A DNA stretch of 64,000 nucleotides from Lachnospira eligens (GCF_009680455.1 NZ_WKRD01000007.1:152815-216814); one strand, 5' to 3'; shown: positions 1 through 8,381, counted from the first letter of the stretch. A program made the numbers and translations. The notes: generated by a model from the sequence alone, not told the origin.

Positions 1-1
1 C

Positions 2-838
2 TGTAAAGATGGTCAGCCACTTTCATTAGTTAAGGCTAATGATTCTGTTATATTCTTTAACTTCCGTCCAGACCGTGCAAGAGAGATGACAAGAGCGTTC
101 TGCGATGATAAGTTTACAGGATTTGAAAGAAAGACAGGATTTATTCCATTAACATTTGTATGTTTCAAGGATTATGATGAATCAATCCCTAACAAGAAGG
201 TTGCATTCAAGAAAGAGATTATTAAGAACACATTTGGTGAATTCCTTGCTAATCATGGAAAGAAGCAGTTAAGACTTGCTGAGACAGAGAAATATGCACA
301 TGTTACATTCTTCTTTAATGGCGGTGTTGAAGACCCTAATGTTGATGAGTTCAGATTACTCGTTAACTCACCTAAGGATGTTGCAACATATGACTTAAAG
401 CCAGAGATGAGTGCTCCGGAAGTAGGTATGGACTTAGTTGAGGCTATAAAGTCTGACAAATATGATGTTATTATTATCAACTTCGCTAATCCTGATATGG
501 TTGGGCATACAGGTGTTATCCCAGCAGCAATCAAGGCTGTAGAGAAGGTTGATGAGCTTGTTGGCAAGGCTGTAGATGCAGTAAAGGATGTTGACGGAGT
601 TCTCTTCATCTGTGCAGACCACGGTAATGCTGAGAAGATGATTGATTACGAAACAGGAGCTCCACATACAGCACATACAACTAACCCTGTTCCATTTATT
701 CTTGTTAATTATGATGAGAATTATACACTTCGTGAGGGTGGAAGATTATGTGATATCGCTCCTACACTTATAGAAATTATGGGACTTGAGAAACCAGTTG
801 AGATGACAGGTGAGTCTCTTCTTGTGAAGAAGAACTAA
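2..838 (+). CDS. gpmI: 2,3-bisphosphoglycerate-independent phosphoglycerate mutase, 3' part
   Basis: Interconverts 3- and 2-phosphoglycerate in glycolysis with two bound Mn ions. The reading frame is open from the window edge, so the N-terminal part (about 230 of roughly 510 residues) lies upstream. The visible part begins in the phosphotransferase region with FFNFRPDRAREMTRAF and carries the metal-ligand motifs NFANPDMVGHTG, CADHGNAEKM and HTAHTTNPVPF of the alkaline-phosphatase-like domain. It ends with an ordinary C-terminus. It sits before secG-rnr-smpB-ssrA, a usual Firmicutes order. Assignment is secure; only the 5' end is missing. Confidence 0.96.
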   Translation, partial: CKDGQPLSLVKANDSVIFFNFRPDRAREMTRAFCDDKFTGFERKTGFIPLTFVCFKDYDESIPNKKVAFKKEIIKNTFGEFLANHGKKQLRLAETEKYAHVTFFFNGGVEDPNVDEFRLLVNSPKDVATYDLKPEMSAPEVGMDLVEAIKSDKYDVIIINFANPDMVGHTGVIPAAIKAVEKVDELVGKAVDAVKDVDGVLFICADHGNAEKMIDYETGAPHTAHTTNPVPFILVNYDENYTLREGGRLCDIAPTLIEIMGLEKPVEMTGESLLVKKN

Positions 839-870
839 TTGAATGGTTGAAATTAATTTATTGATTTTTC

Positions 871-899
871 TTGCACAAAATGTTTATTTGTGATAGAAT
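871..899 (+). promoter_or_regulatory. Sigma-A promoter for secG
   Basis: TTGCAC (871-876), a 17-bp spacer and TAGAAT (894-899) lie about 70 bp before secG. The expected start is near 906. A short inverted repeat, TGCC-N5-GGCA, follows in the leader. Confidence 0.6.
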
Positions 900-966
900 G
901 ACCTATGTTGCCGTATTGGCATAATTATGTAATAAAAAGCGCATGATGCGCAGGAATGAGGATAGT

Positions 967-1242
967 ATGAATAAGATAATTCCATTGTTTCATATGTCTG
1001 TCGGAGATGTATTAAGAATTGGTTTAATGGGAGTATTTGTGGTAATTTGTATAGCTTTAGCAATAATAATTCTTATGCAGGAAAGTAAGCAGAACGGATT
1101 GTCAGGAACAATTAGTGGTGCTGCTGATTCATACTGGGGTAAGAACAAGGGCCGTTCAATGGAGGGCAAGCTTGTTAAGATAACCAAGATTCTTGTAATT
1201 CTTTTTATTGTTATAGCAGTTATACTTAATTTTAATTTCTAA
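967..1242 (+). CDS. secG: Preprotein translocase subunit SecG
   Basis: Small subunit of the SecYEG channel in the cytoplasmic membrane. The 91-residue protein has two hydrophobic helices (about residues 14-36 and 70-90) joined by the characteristic loop MQESKQNGLSG...GAADSYWGKNKGRS. The ATG at 967 is chosen over the in-frame ATG at 943 because a GAGG box sits about 5 nt before it and the product then has the usual SecG length. It has its own promoter upstream and a terminator downstream, so it is probably transcribed alone. Confidence 0.9.
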   Translation: MNKIIPLFHMSVGDVLRIGLMGVFVVICIALAIIILMQESKQNGLSGTISGAADSYWGKNKGRSMEGKLVKITKILVILFIVIAVILNFNF

Positions 1243-1249
1243 ATTACGG

Positions 1250-1291
1250 ACACTCTTAAGAAACGGATAATTTCTTAAGAGTGTTTTTTAC
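1250..1291 (+). terminator. Rho-independent terminator of secG
   Basis: A 14-bp perfect stem (1250-1263 with 1271-1284; arms ACACTCTTAAGAAA and TTTCTTAAGAGTGT) with a 7-nt loop is followed by a run of T. Confidence 0.88.
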
Positions 1292-1351
1292 TTTTACGAG
1301 CAATCTGGTGAAATTCGGATATTTTAATGGTAAGAAAGGGATATAAGGGAT

Positions 1352-3472
1352 ATGGAGAAGGATATATTTAAACAGCGAAGACAGATGCTTACTGATATGA
1401 TTCTTAATAATGAACTGTATGTTCCAATGAAAGCTAAAGAAATCGCTATGCTTCTCGATATTCCGAAAGCTAAGCGTTCAGAACTTATGGAAGTGCTTGA
1501 CAGTCTTGTTGCAGATGGAACAATAGGTGTATCAAAGAAGGGTAAGTATATGAAGCCTGAAAATGTAGCACTTGTCGGAACATTTGAAAGCACAAGCAGG
1601 GGCTTTGGTTTTGTAGTAATACCTGACAGGGAAGATGATATATTTGTTAAGGCTAATGACACGATGAATGCTTTCTATCATGATAAAGTCAAGGTTGTGA
1701 TAACTACTGAGAAGAATGGCGGTAAGAGGGCTGAAGGTAAGATTGTTGCTATTGTTGAGCATGAGGTTAAGGAAGTTGTCGGAACATTCCAGAAGAACAG
1801 AACGTATGGTTTTGTTATTCCTGATAATGCAAAGATTAACTGTGATATATTTATACCGCAGGAATTCATGAATGGAGCGGTTGAAGGTTCTAAGGTAGTT
1901 GCTTCTATAAGTGATTACGGCAGCCAGAGTAAGAATCCACAGGGGAAGGTCACAGAAGTACTTGGACATATAGATGACCCGGGTGTGGACATAATGTCTA
2001 TTATCAAGGCATATGATTTACTAGTGGAGTTTCCTGAATCAGTTAAGAAGGCAATTAATGATATTCCTGATGTTGTCAGTGAAAAGGATAAGGCTGGACG
2101 AGTTGATTTAAGAAATGTTCAGATGGTTACTATAGATGGTGAGGATGCGAAGGATTTAGATGATGCAGTATCTATCTCGAAAGAAGGACCTGTATATCAT
2201 CTAGGTGTCCACATTGCGGATGTAAGTCATTATGTTACAGAGGGAAGTGCGCTGGATAAAGAGGCACTTAAACGAGGTACGAGTGTTTACCTTGTAGACC
2301 GTGTTATTCCAATGATACCGCATAAGTTATCTAATGGGATATGTTCACTTAATCAGGGAGAAGACAGACTGGCACTCAGCTGCCTTATGGATATTGATGA
2401 AAAGGGAAATATTGTTGGACATAGAATATGTGAAACTGTTATTAATGTAGACAGAAGAATGAGCTATACAAGCGTAAAAAAGATTCTTGTAGATAATGAT
2501 ACTAATGAAATTATGAAGTATAAAGAGCTTGTTCCAATGTTTCATATGATGGAAGAGGCTGCGGAGCTTCTTAGAAAGAAGAGATTTGCAAGAGGTTCGG
2601 TTGATTTTGATTTCCCTGAAAGTAAGATTATACTTGATGAGAATGGCCACCCGACTGATATTAAGCCGTATGACAGAAATGTAGCAACTAAGATTATTGA
2701 AGATTTTATGCTTGCTGCTAATGAAACTGTTGCAGAGGATTATTTCTGGCAGGATATGCCATTTCTATATAGAACTCATGAGAATCCTGATCCTGAAAAA
2801 ATGCGTAAGTTAGCCACATTTATTAATAACTTTGGTTATACATTAAGACTTACTGATGATTTAAGACCTAAGGAGATTCAGAAGCTTCTTTCTGAGATAG
2901 AGGGTTCTGATGCTGAGAATCTTATAAGCAGACTGACACTCCGCTCTATGAAGAAAGCTAAGTATACTACTGAATGTGTAGGACATTTTGGACTCGCTGC
3001 CAAGTATTACTGTCATTTCACATCGCCTATCAGAAGATATCCTGATCTCCAGATTCACAGAATTATCAAGGAGAATCTTCACGGAGGTTTAAGTCCTAAG
3101 AGAGCTGCCCATTATGATGCAATATTACCGGATGTTGCTGTCCAGACAAGTGCGATGGAGCGGCGTGCGGCAGATGCTGAAAGAGATACAGACAAGCTTA
3201 AAATGGCTGAGTATATGGAACAGTTTGTTGGAGAAACATTTGATGGAGTTGTTTCGGGTGTTACCGCGTGGGGCGTATATGTTGAACTTCCAAACACTAT
3301 CGAGGGCATGGTTTCTATCAATAATATGAAGGGATTCTATACATTTGACGAGGAACACTATGAGATGGTAGGAGAACTTGGGAACAGAAGTTATAAGCTC
3401 GGACAGAAGGTTAAGGTTGTGGTTATAGGCACCGATAAGATACTAAGAACAATTGATTTTGCATTTGCATAG
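1352..3472 (+). CDS. rnr: Ribonuclease R
   Basis: Processive 3'-5' exoribonuclease that degrades structured RNA and, with SmpB-tmRNA, non-stop mRNA. The 706 residues hold an N-terminal helix-turn-helix-like region, two cold-shock/OB segments (one contains RGFGFVVIPD), the RNB catalytic domain with the metal-binding DAKDLDD at residues 265-271, and a C-terminal S1 domain (about 620-705). It lacks the long basic tail of the E. coli enzyme. Followed within 20 nt by smpB, so the two are probably co-transcribed. Confidence 0.96.
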   Translation: MEKDIFKQRRQMLTDMILNNELYVPMKAKEIAMLLDIPKAKRSELMEVLDSLVADGTIGVSKKGKYMKPENVALVGTFESTSRGFGFVVIPDREDDIFVKANDTMNAFYHDKVKVVITTEKNGGKRAEGKIVAIVEHEVKEVVGTFQKNRTYGFVIPDNAKINCDIFIPQEFMNGAVEGSKVVASISDYGSQSKNPQGKVTEVLGHIDDPGVDIMSIIKAYDLLVEFPESVKKAINDIPDVVSEKDKAGRVDLRNVQMVTIDGEDAKDLDDAVSISKEGPVYHLGVHIADVSHYVTEGSALDKEALKRGTSVYLVDRVIPMIPHKLSNGICSLNQGEDRLALSCLMDIDEKGNIVGHRICETVINVDRRMSYTSVKKILVDNDTNEIMKYKELVPMFHMMEEAAELLRKKRFARGSVDFDFPESKIILDENGHPTDIKPYDRNVATKIIEDFMLAANETVAEDYFWQDMPFLYRTHENPDPEKMRKLATFINNFGYTLRLTDDLRPKEIQKLLSEIEGSDAENLISRLTLRSMKKAKYTTECVGHFGLAAKYYCHFTSPIRRYPDLQIHRIIKENLHGGLSPKRAAHYDAILPDVAVQTSAMERRAADAERDTDKLKMAEYMEQFVGETFDGVVSGVTAWGVYVELPNTIEGMVSINNMKGFYTFDEEHYEMVGELGNRSYKLGQKVKVVVIGTDKILRTIDFAFA

Positions 3473-3490
3473 AATAGAATGGAGACTGAC

Positions 3491-3973
3491 ATGGCATCAA
3501 AAACAAGCGCATCTGGAAACAGACTTATAGCGAACAATAAGAAAGCTTATTTTGATTATTTTATAGAAGAGAAATACGAGGCGGGCATGGTACTTCACGG
3601 CACTGAGGTTAAATCAATCAGAGCAGGTAAGTGCTCAATTAAGGAATCTTATATCAAGATTGAGAATGGCGAAGTGTATGTATTAGGTATGAATATTACA
3701 CCATATGAGAAGGGAAACATATTCAATAAAGATCCTTTAAGACCTAAGAAGCTGCTTCTTCACAAGAATCAGATTAATAAGCTTACTGGTGAACTTACAA
3801 TTAAAGGTTACACACTTGTTCCTCTTCAGGTATATCTGAAAGAGGGAAAGGTGAAGATGGAAATTGGTCTTGGAAAAGGTAAGAAGAACTTTGACAAGAG
3901 AGATTCTATTGCAAAGAAAGACCAGATAAGAGATGCACAGAAGGAATTCAAGAATAAGAATCTCAGATTTTAG
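3491..3973 (+). CDS. smpB: SsrA-binding protein SmpB
   Basis: Binds the tRNA-like part of tmRNA and carries it to stalled ribosomes for trans-translation. The 160-residue protein shows [35 protein letters not shown] and a basic C-terminal tail ([22 protein letters not shown]) that enters the empty mRNA channel. ATG 3491 is preferred over ATG 3479 because GGAG (3481-3484) lies 6 nt before it, and MASK fits the family start. Its RNA partner ssrA follows 90 bp downstream. Confidence 0.95.
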   Translation: MASKTSASGNRLIANNKKAYFDYFIEEKYEAGMVLHGTEVKSIRAGKCSIKESYIKIENGEVYVLGMNITPYEKGNIFNKDPLRPKKLLLHKNQINKLTGELTIKGYTLVPLQVYLKEGKVKMEIGLGKGKKNFDKRDSIAKKDQIRDAQKEFKNKNLRF

Positions 3974-4005
3974 AAATATTTTATCAGTTTTGAATAACAA
4001 GTTCA

Positions 4006-4034
4006 TTGACTTGGCATTATGCCAATGTTAATAT
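4006..4034 (+). promoter_or_regulatory. ssrA promoter with a palindrome in the spacer
   Basis: TTGACT (4006-4011), 17-bp spacer, TAATAT (4029-4034). The spacer is largely made of a perfect palindrome, TTGGCAT-T-ATGCCAA (4011-4025). Expected start is around 4041, with a small GCAG...CTGC hairpin before the mature 5' end. Confidence 0.6.
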
Positions 4035-4062
4035 AAATAAGCAGATAAAACTGCTTACACAC

Positions 4063-4398
4063 GGGCTAGTAAAGGTTTCGACGGGGATCTTGAAGCTGGT
4101 GAAGCTATCCGCAGGAAAGCGTCAAAATCCAAACTTAAATATAAACGCTAACGATAATTTAGCATACGCTGCCTAATTGCAGCAGTCTGACTTAAAGCAC
4201 CTACACTTTAAGACCCAGGCTTCGAACATGTAGGAAACGACAGTATCAAAGCTTTGAGATGCTGGTCGTATCATGAAGCTACTAAAGGTGCAAGGGTGTT
4301 GATTCTCGTGTACCGGAGGGAATGTTAAACAATCAACTATGATAGTAGAAGAACAGGGAATGGGTTTTCGGACAGGGGTTCGACTCCCCTCTGGTCCA
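4063..4398 (+). ncRNA. ssrA: Transfer-messenger RNA (tmRNA)
   Basis: Rescues stalled ribosomes and tags the nascent protein for proteolysis. The 5' end GGGCTAG (4063-4069) pairs with CTGGTCC (4391-4397) through seven base pairs including G-U pairs. The conserved TTTCGACGGGGATC follows the 5' end, and the T arm is AGGGG-TTCGACT-CCCCT (4374-4390). The tag frame starts at GCT 4147 and reads ANDNLAYAA, stop at 4174-4176, close to the family ANDNxAxAA pattern. No CCA is encoded after discriminator A4398, so it must be added by nucleotidyltransferase. Ends were set by pairing and are good to a few bases. Confidence 0.95.
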
Positions 4399-4465
4399 TA
4401 GGAAAAAGGGAGTGAGGAAGCGTGAGCTTCTTCGCTCCCTTTTTCCTATGGACCAGAGGGGAGTC
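4382..4465 (+). repeat. 40-bp hairpin overlapping the tmRNA 3' end
   Basis: Positions 4382-4421 pair with 4426-4465 over 40 bp without a bulge; only two pairs are G-U and the loop is GTGA, a GNRA tetraloop. The first 17 nt of the left arm are the last 17 nt of mature tmRNA, so the right arm is an antisense copy of the T-arm/acceptor end. The arms include GGAAAAAGGGAG and CTCCCTTTTTCC, so it may act as the ssrA terminator, but its length is far beyond that need. It could instead be the edge of a mobile or duplicated element. Confidence 0.85.
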
Positions 4466-4493
4466 TTATTAATGGATAAAACATGGCGTAGCC

Positions 4494-4573
4494 GGGTTTT
4501 TGGACAGGGGCGCACGAGGTCCGGTGGACCTCGGTTTTGCGCCGACCGGAGCGGAGCGAAGAATTCGACTCCC
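4494..4573 (+). other. Broken second copy of the tmRNA 3' end
   Basis: GGGTTTT.GGACAGGGG at 4494-4510 matches tmRNA 4362-4378 with one mismatch, and TTCGACTCCC at 4564-4573 matches the next tmRNA bases (4379-4388). Between them sits a 53-bp GC-rich insert with nested stems: GGCGCA (4509-4514) with TGCGCC (4538-4543), enclosing CGAGGTCC (4515-4522) with GGACCTCG (4526-4533). This looks like a duplicated tmRNA end that was later interrupted. No protein is predicted here. Confidence 0.6.
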
Positions 4574-4600
4574 TTTTGTGGGGGAGGTGGATACACGGCA

Positions 4601-4893
4601 GATTGGACGTTGAAGCGGAGATATGGCACGAGGAAGTCCAAAAGGGATGAGCAAGAGCGGTGGATTGGATGTTGAAGCGGAGTTAAGGTATGCTGAAGTC
4701 CAAAAGGGATGAGCAAGAGCGGTGGATTGGACGTTGGAGCGGAGTTAATGTATGCTGAAGTCCAAAAGGGATGAGAAAGCGTGGCAGATTGGACGTTGAA
4801 GCGGAGGAAAGGTATGCTGAAGTCCAAAAGGGATGAGAAAGCGTGGCAGATTGGACATTGAAGAGAATGTAAGGTACGAGAAAGTCCAAAACA
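4601..4893. repeat. Five tandem copies of a 62-bp repeat
   Basis: The core TTGGAC (TTGGAT once) recurs at 4603, 4665, 4727, 4789 and 4851, exactly 62 bp apart. Each unit also holds GAAGTCCAA about 33 bp further on (GTCCAA at 4636, 4698, 4760, 4822 and 4884), so each can form a TTGGAC/GTCCAA stem. The other conserved part is AAAAGGGATGAG(C/A)AAG. The last copy is the most diverged. Long open frames cross it on both strands only because 62-bp units happen to lack stops, and they overlap tmRNA. I see no coding evidence here. Confidence 0.88.
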
Positions 4894-4965
4894 CCAGGTA
4901 CACTTGCCACACAATACTCAATAGCGTAAAATAAGTACAATCACATAAGTAAGGAGGAGCCAGCT

Positions 4966-5439
4966 ATGAACAGAGCTGTTGTTTATTATTCATTATCAGG
5001 AAATACAAAGGAAGCTGCAAAGGTTATTGCAAGAAAGTTGGGAGCAAAAATCTTTGAGATAGATTTAGTTAAGCCATTACCTAAGAATACAGTGAGGCAG
5101 ATGATTGTTGGAGGAATGCAGTCAACATTTGGAAGAAGACCTAAGATAAAAGGTGTTCCGGATAACATAGATTATTATGATGAAATTATATTAGGTATGC
5201 CGGTATGGGCAGGTATGCCGGCGTCTCCGGTCAACACATTTATAAAAAATTACGGCGTGGCAGATAAAATTGATGCTGTGTTTACATTCAGCGGTGGTGG
5301 TGACAATGACAGATGCCTTCTGCAGCTGTCAAAGAGTCTTAAGAATCTAAAAAATCAGGTTGCGTTAGCAGACCGCAGTAATAATGCTGCAAAGGATAAT
5401 CAGGAGAAGCTTGAAAAGTTTGTTATGAGTATCAAGTAG
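4966..5439 (+). CDS. Flavodoxin-family protein
   Basis: FMN-binding fold for electron transfer or quinone-type reduction in the cytoplasm. The 157 residues begin with the phosphate-binding loop YYSLSGNTKEAA (residues 7-18), followed by the flavin-contacting LGMPVWAGMPASPV and a second loop TFSGGGDND. The spacing AAGGAGG (4951-4957) then ATG is strong. It stands alone between the repeat array and an unknown gene; substrate or partner cannot be read from context. Confidence 0.85.
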   Translation: MNRAVVYYSLSGNTKEAAKVIARKLGAKIFEIDLVKPLPKNTVRQMIVGGMQSTFGRRPKIKGVPDNIDYYDEIILGMPVWAGMPASPVNTFIKNYGVADKIDAVFTFSGGGDNDRCLLQLSKSLKNLKNQVALADRSNNAAKDNQEKLEKFVMSIK

Positions 5440-5488
5440 AAATTATACAATAATATGGCAGGTTTATGATATTAGTCAGGGGTAGAAT

Positions 5489-6460
5489 ATGAGGTTTAAA
5501 AATGTGTTTTGTACACAATTATATAAAGATACATTTTCTAAAGTTTTAAAAGAAGATGAGTTTACACACGGAGATGAGATTCTGGTTGATATGGAAGAAC
5601 CAGATGGAGACAGGATATCTTATATTATAATGCACCATGGACATTCCATATCTGATTGCAAGGCATTTGTCACGACAACTGATGAAAATGTTCTAATTGC
5701 TGTGTTTGACTTGTGGGGAAAGTTTTATAAATGTTATATCATAAAGAATGATAGTATAAAAAATGTTGAAGTTGAAAATGTTCTTGGCGGTAAGGAGATA
5801 AAATTTGATGGTGAATCACAATATGGAAAAATATCTGTAAAAATGGCAGCGGTCAACAGACAGTTTGGCACAGATTTAAAGTTTCAACGGGAACATCTTC
5901 AGTTATTTGCTGCGAATCTGAAAAGAATTTCTGAAAATCCCAAGTGCTTTATACAAGATAAAGATCAGGTAAACAGCAACAATAATATTGATAGTGATGA
6001 AATAAGCATAGATTTAAGTCTGGTTGAATTGACAGATACTCAGAGAAGACAACTGATAGGTAACAGAAAATTTGAGGATTTCAATCTTGAAAGCCATAAT
6101 ATAAATATTATTTATGGAGTCTATGAAGCTAACAGAGATATTGTATTGACCCTTACAAGCTTTACATCTACAATATTGACCCAAGATGGCGGCGACTATA
6201 ATTATTGTATTTTGTACAAAGAAAAAGAGTATGGCGTTACATATGGTTTTAACTGGGATGATAAAAAATTAAATGGAATACATAACAGAACACCATTTTG
6301 TCAGAATGTAGTTGAAAGCATGGTCAGATATTATGAAGATTCATTTCACGAAAGATCGGAGCTGGAAGAAAATGTTAGAAAAAGATTTGAGAAAGAATAT
6401 AATATGGAGATACATGATTTCCTTAAATTTTATATAGAAAATGTTATGGATAACTCATAA
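5489..6460 (+). CDS. Unknown 323-residue protein
   Basis: Not recognised. It is a soluble acidic protein with no signal peptide or membrane segment. A mixed beta-rich N-terminal half (about 1-150) is separated by an N/D-rich linker (about 155-170) from a second beta-rich part, and the C-terminus (about 285-323) is helical and charged. The start ATG at 5489 has only a weak GGGG-type ribosome site. Codon use is more A/T-rich than in the housekeeping neighbours. No clear operon partner. Confidence 0.6.
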   Translation: MRFKNVFCTQLYKDTFSKVLKEDEFTHGDEILVDMEEPDGDRISYIIMHHGHSISDCKAFVTTTDENVLIAVFDLWGKFYKCYIIKNDSIKNVEVENVLGGKEIKFDGESQYGKISVKMAAVNRQFGTDLKFQREHLQLFAANLKRISENPKCFIQDKDQVNSNNNIDSDEISIDLSLVELTDTQRRQLIGNRKFEDFNLESHNINIIYGVYEANRDIVLTLTSFTSTILTQDGGDYNYCILYKEKEYGVTYGFNWDDKKLNGIHNRTPFCQNVVESMVRYYEDSFHERSELEENVRKRFEKEYNMEIHDFLKFYIENVMDNS

Positions 6461-6556
6461 GAACTACATTTATTTTGTTATGAAGCATAAAGGAAGTAAA
6501 AGAATTTGTGCTATAATAAGCATACTAAATATTTACATAGACTGGAGGATACGAAC

Positions 6557-7183
6557 ATGGACGAAAATGTAAAGAAAAGAAATGAAGTACTGGCACAGAC
6601 TGTAATTAATGGCTTACAGTCACGAAACATGTCAGGATATTATGCAGAGGATAAAGAAGCAGCTTTAAAGCAGGCTCTGGAGTTAATTGATGAGGAAAGC
6701 ACAATTGCTATGGGCGGCTGTCACAGTGCACAGGAGATTGGACTTGTGGAGGCTTTGAAGGAGGGCAATTACAATTATATAGACCGTTCAAAGATGACTC
6801 CAAGAGAAGGACTTCTGGCTTCATATGACGCTGATGTGTTCTTATCAAGTGCAAATGCGATGACAAGTGATGGAATACTTGTAAATATTGATGGCAATTC
6901 CAACCGTGTTTCATGCATAGCGCAGGGACCAAAGAAGGTAATCTTTATAGTTGGAATGAATAAAGTCTGTTCAGACCTCGATTCGGCAATGAAGCGTGCA
7001 AGAAATATAGCTGCACCAACTAATGCACAGAATTTTGATGTCAAGACACCCTGCAAGACAACCGGAAAATGCTTTGACTGCAAATCACCAGACACATTAT
7101 GTTGTCAGTTCCTGATTACAAGATATTCACGCCATGTCGGAAGAATACATGTAATACTTGTAAATGATACACTTGGTTATTAA
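6557..7183 (+). CDS. LUD-domain (LutC/YkgG-like) protein
   Basis: The 208-residue protein has the LUD (DUF162) pattern: an N-terminal helix, AMGGCHSAQEIG, a central TPREGLLASYDADVFLSSANAMTSDG and the end VGMNKV...ARNIAAPTNA. Some family members take part in L-lactate oxidation with LutAB, but no lutA or lutB is next to it, so its role here is open. A cysteine cluster near the C-terminus (CKTTGKCFDCKSPDTLCC) could bind metal. ATG 6557 is chosen because GGAGG (6544-6548) precedes it; the upstream ATG at 6506 has no such site. The HD protein follows 11 nt later. Confidence 0.8.
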   Translation: MDENVKKRNEVLAQTVINGLQSRNMSGYYAEDKEAALKQALELIDEESTIAMGGCHSAQEIGLVEALKEGNYNYIDRSKMTPREGLLASYDADVFLSSANAMTSDGILVNIDGNSNRVSCIAQGPKKVIFIVGMNKVCSDLDSAMKRARNIAAPTNAQNFDVKTPCKTTGKCFDCKSPDTLCCQFLITRYSRHVGRIHVILVNDTLGY

Positions 7184-7194
7184 AAGGAGAAACT

Positions 7195-7680
7195 ATGATT
7201 AACAGACTTCATATGGCAATGATTGAATTATATAAGGGAGACGCTAAGAGAATACAGCATTTTTGCAAGGTTCACAGCTATGCAAAGCTGATTGCACAGA
7301 TGGAAAATGTTGATGACAAATGTCTTTTTATAATTGAAACAGCGGCACTCACACATGATATCGGGATTCATACATGTGAAGAAAAATATGGTGAGTGCGG
7401 AGGAAAACTGCAGGAAAAAGAAGGTCCTGCTATTGCCGCAGGACTTCTTGACAGGCTTGGCTTTGACAGTGAAGTATCAGAAAGAGTGCAGTATCTGATA
7501 GGACATCACCATACTTACAATAATATTGACGGCATTGATTATCAGATACTTGTTGAGGCGGATTTCTTAGTTAACATATGCGATGATAATCTTACAAAGG
7601 ATGCAGCATTGAAAGCATATAATAACATTTTTAAGACGGAAAGCGGCAAAAAGATATGCCAGGAGATGTTTGGTTTGTAG
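7195..7680 (+). CDS. HD-domain phosphohydrolase-like protein
   Basis: A 161-residue HD-domain protein: conserved His (HSYAKLIAQM), the HD doublet in ALTHDIGIH (about residues 52-60), the later GHHHTYNN and a metal-ligand Asp in VEADFLVN. These are metal-dependent phosphohydrolases, often of nucleotides; the substrate here is unknown. It follows the LUD gene by 11 nt with an AAGGAG site, so the two are probably co-expressed. Confidence 0.78.
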   Translation: MINRLHMAMIELYKGDAKRIQHFCKVHSYAKLIAQMENVDDKCLFIIETAALTHDIGIHTCEEKYGECGGKLQEKEGPAIAAGLLDRLGFDSEVSERVQYLIGHHHTYNNIDGIDYQILVEADFLVNICDDNLTKDAALKAYNNIFKTESGKKICQEMFGL

Positions 7681-7733
7681 ATAATGAGATTTAATGTTAC
7701 AATTAACAAAAATGTGCGTGGGAAGTGGAGTTT

Positions 7734-8381
7734 ATGAGCGATAATAAAAATGTTAATAATAAGGAAAAAGGCTTTGTTGTCGGCGGATATACTTTTAAGA
7801 CGAAGCAGGAAGCGCAGGAAGCAAAAGATGAGATGAATGCTATTAAGTATCTGTCTGGAAAGACGGACAGTAAAGATCCGAAACAGGTGTATGTGTTGTA
7901 TAATAAGATAATTGACAGACAGTTATTTTATACATCCATTGGACTAAATTATCTCAAGAATTTACAGCAGTTTCTGTATAATTCACCAGATATTCCAGAT
8001 GATAAGATTAAGCCGATTCCGGTAAAGAGTGAAACACAGGCTGCAATTGACAGAAGGCGTGAAAGAAATGAGCATAGAAGTGAGCTGCATACGCTCTCAA
8101 TTCAGGTGGCAAAGTACAAGAACAATTTTATGAGAATTATGATTGTAAATGTGTTTCTTGTTATTGCGTTAATTGCAATGTTTTTTATTCTTAAGACAGG
8201 CTCTAATTCTAATGTCATTAATTATGAAGTGAATGTACAGAATAAGTATTCTTCATGGCAGACAGAGCTTGAATCTAAGGAAGCCAAGTTAAAGGAAAAA
8301 GAGAAAGAGCTTAATTCAAGGGAAGCGGAACTTGAATCAAAGCAGTCTTTAAAATCATCATCACAGCAGTCAACAAAGTAG
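7734..8381 (+). CDS. Unknown single-pass membrane protein with C-terminal coiled coil
   Basis: Not recognised. The 215-residue protein has a charged N-terminal cytoplasmic part with GYTFKTKQEAQEAKDEM (about 18-34), one membrane helix (FMRIMIVNVFLVIALIAMFF, about 134-153), and a Lys/Glu-rich heptad-like tail (about 170-205) ending in a Ser/Gln stretch. ATG 7734 is preferred over GTG 7725 because a GGAAG/GGAG site precedes it. It stands before a two-component system, but there is a gap of about 95 bp, so co-regulation is only possible. Confidence 0.6.
   Translation: MSDNKNVNNKEKGFVVGGYTFKTKQEAQEAKDEMNAIKYLSGKTDSKDPKQVYVLYNKIIDRQLFYTSIGLNYLKNLQQFLYNSPDIPDDKIKPIPVKSETQAAIDRRRERNEHRSELHTLSIQVAKYKNNFMRIMIVNVFLVIALIAMFFILKTGSNSNVINYEVNVQNKYSSWQTELESKEAKLKEKEKELNSREAELESKQSLKSSSQQSTK

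Noticed and set aside
4412-4675. 87-codon plus-strand frame after ssrA
   Set aside because: It begins within the right part of the 40-bp hairpin and runs through the broken tmRNA copy into the repeats; composition is unlike any gene here and there is no ribosome site.
4601-4893. CRISPR array
   Set aside because: The units are continuous 62-bp tandem copies with no unique spacers, and there are no cas genes in the window.
4382-4900. Integrated prophage or genomic island at ssrA
   Set aside because: No integrase, phage or transfer genes follow; the next gene is an ordinary flavodoxin-type protein. Only remnants of recombination at the site can be argued.
4333-4914. 193-codon open frame on the minus strand across the repeat array and tmRNA end
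   Set aside because: It overlaps the tmRNA 3' end on the opposite strand. Its apparent protein repeats follow the 62-bp units, where lack of stops is a by-product of the repeat. No ribosome site precedes it.
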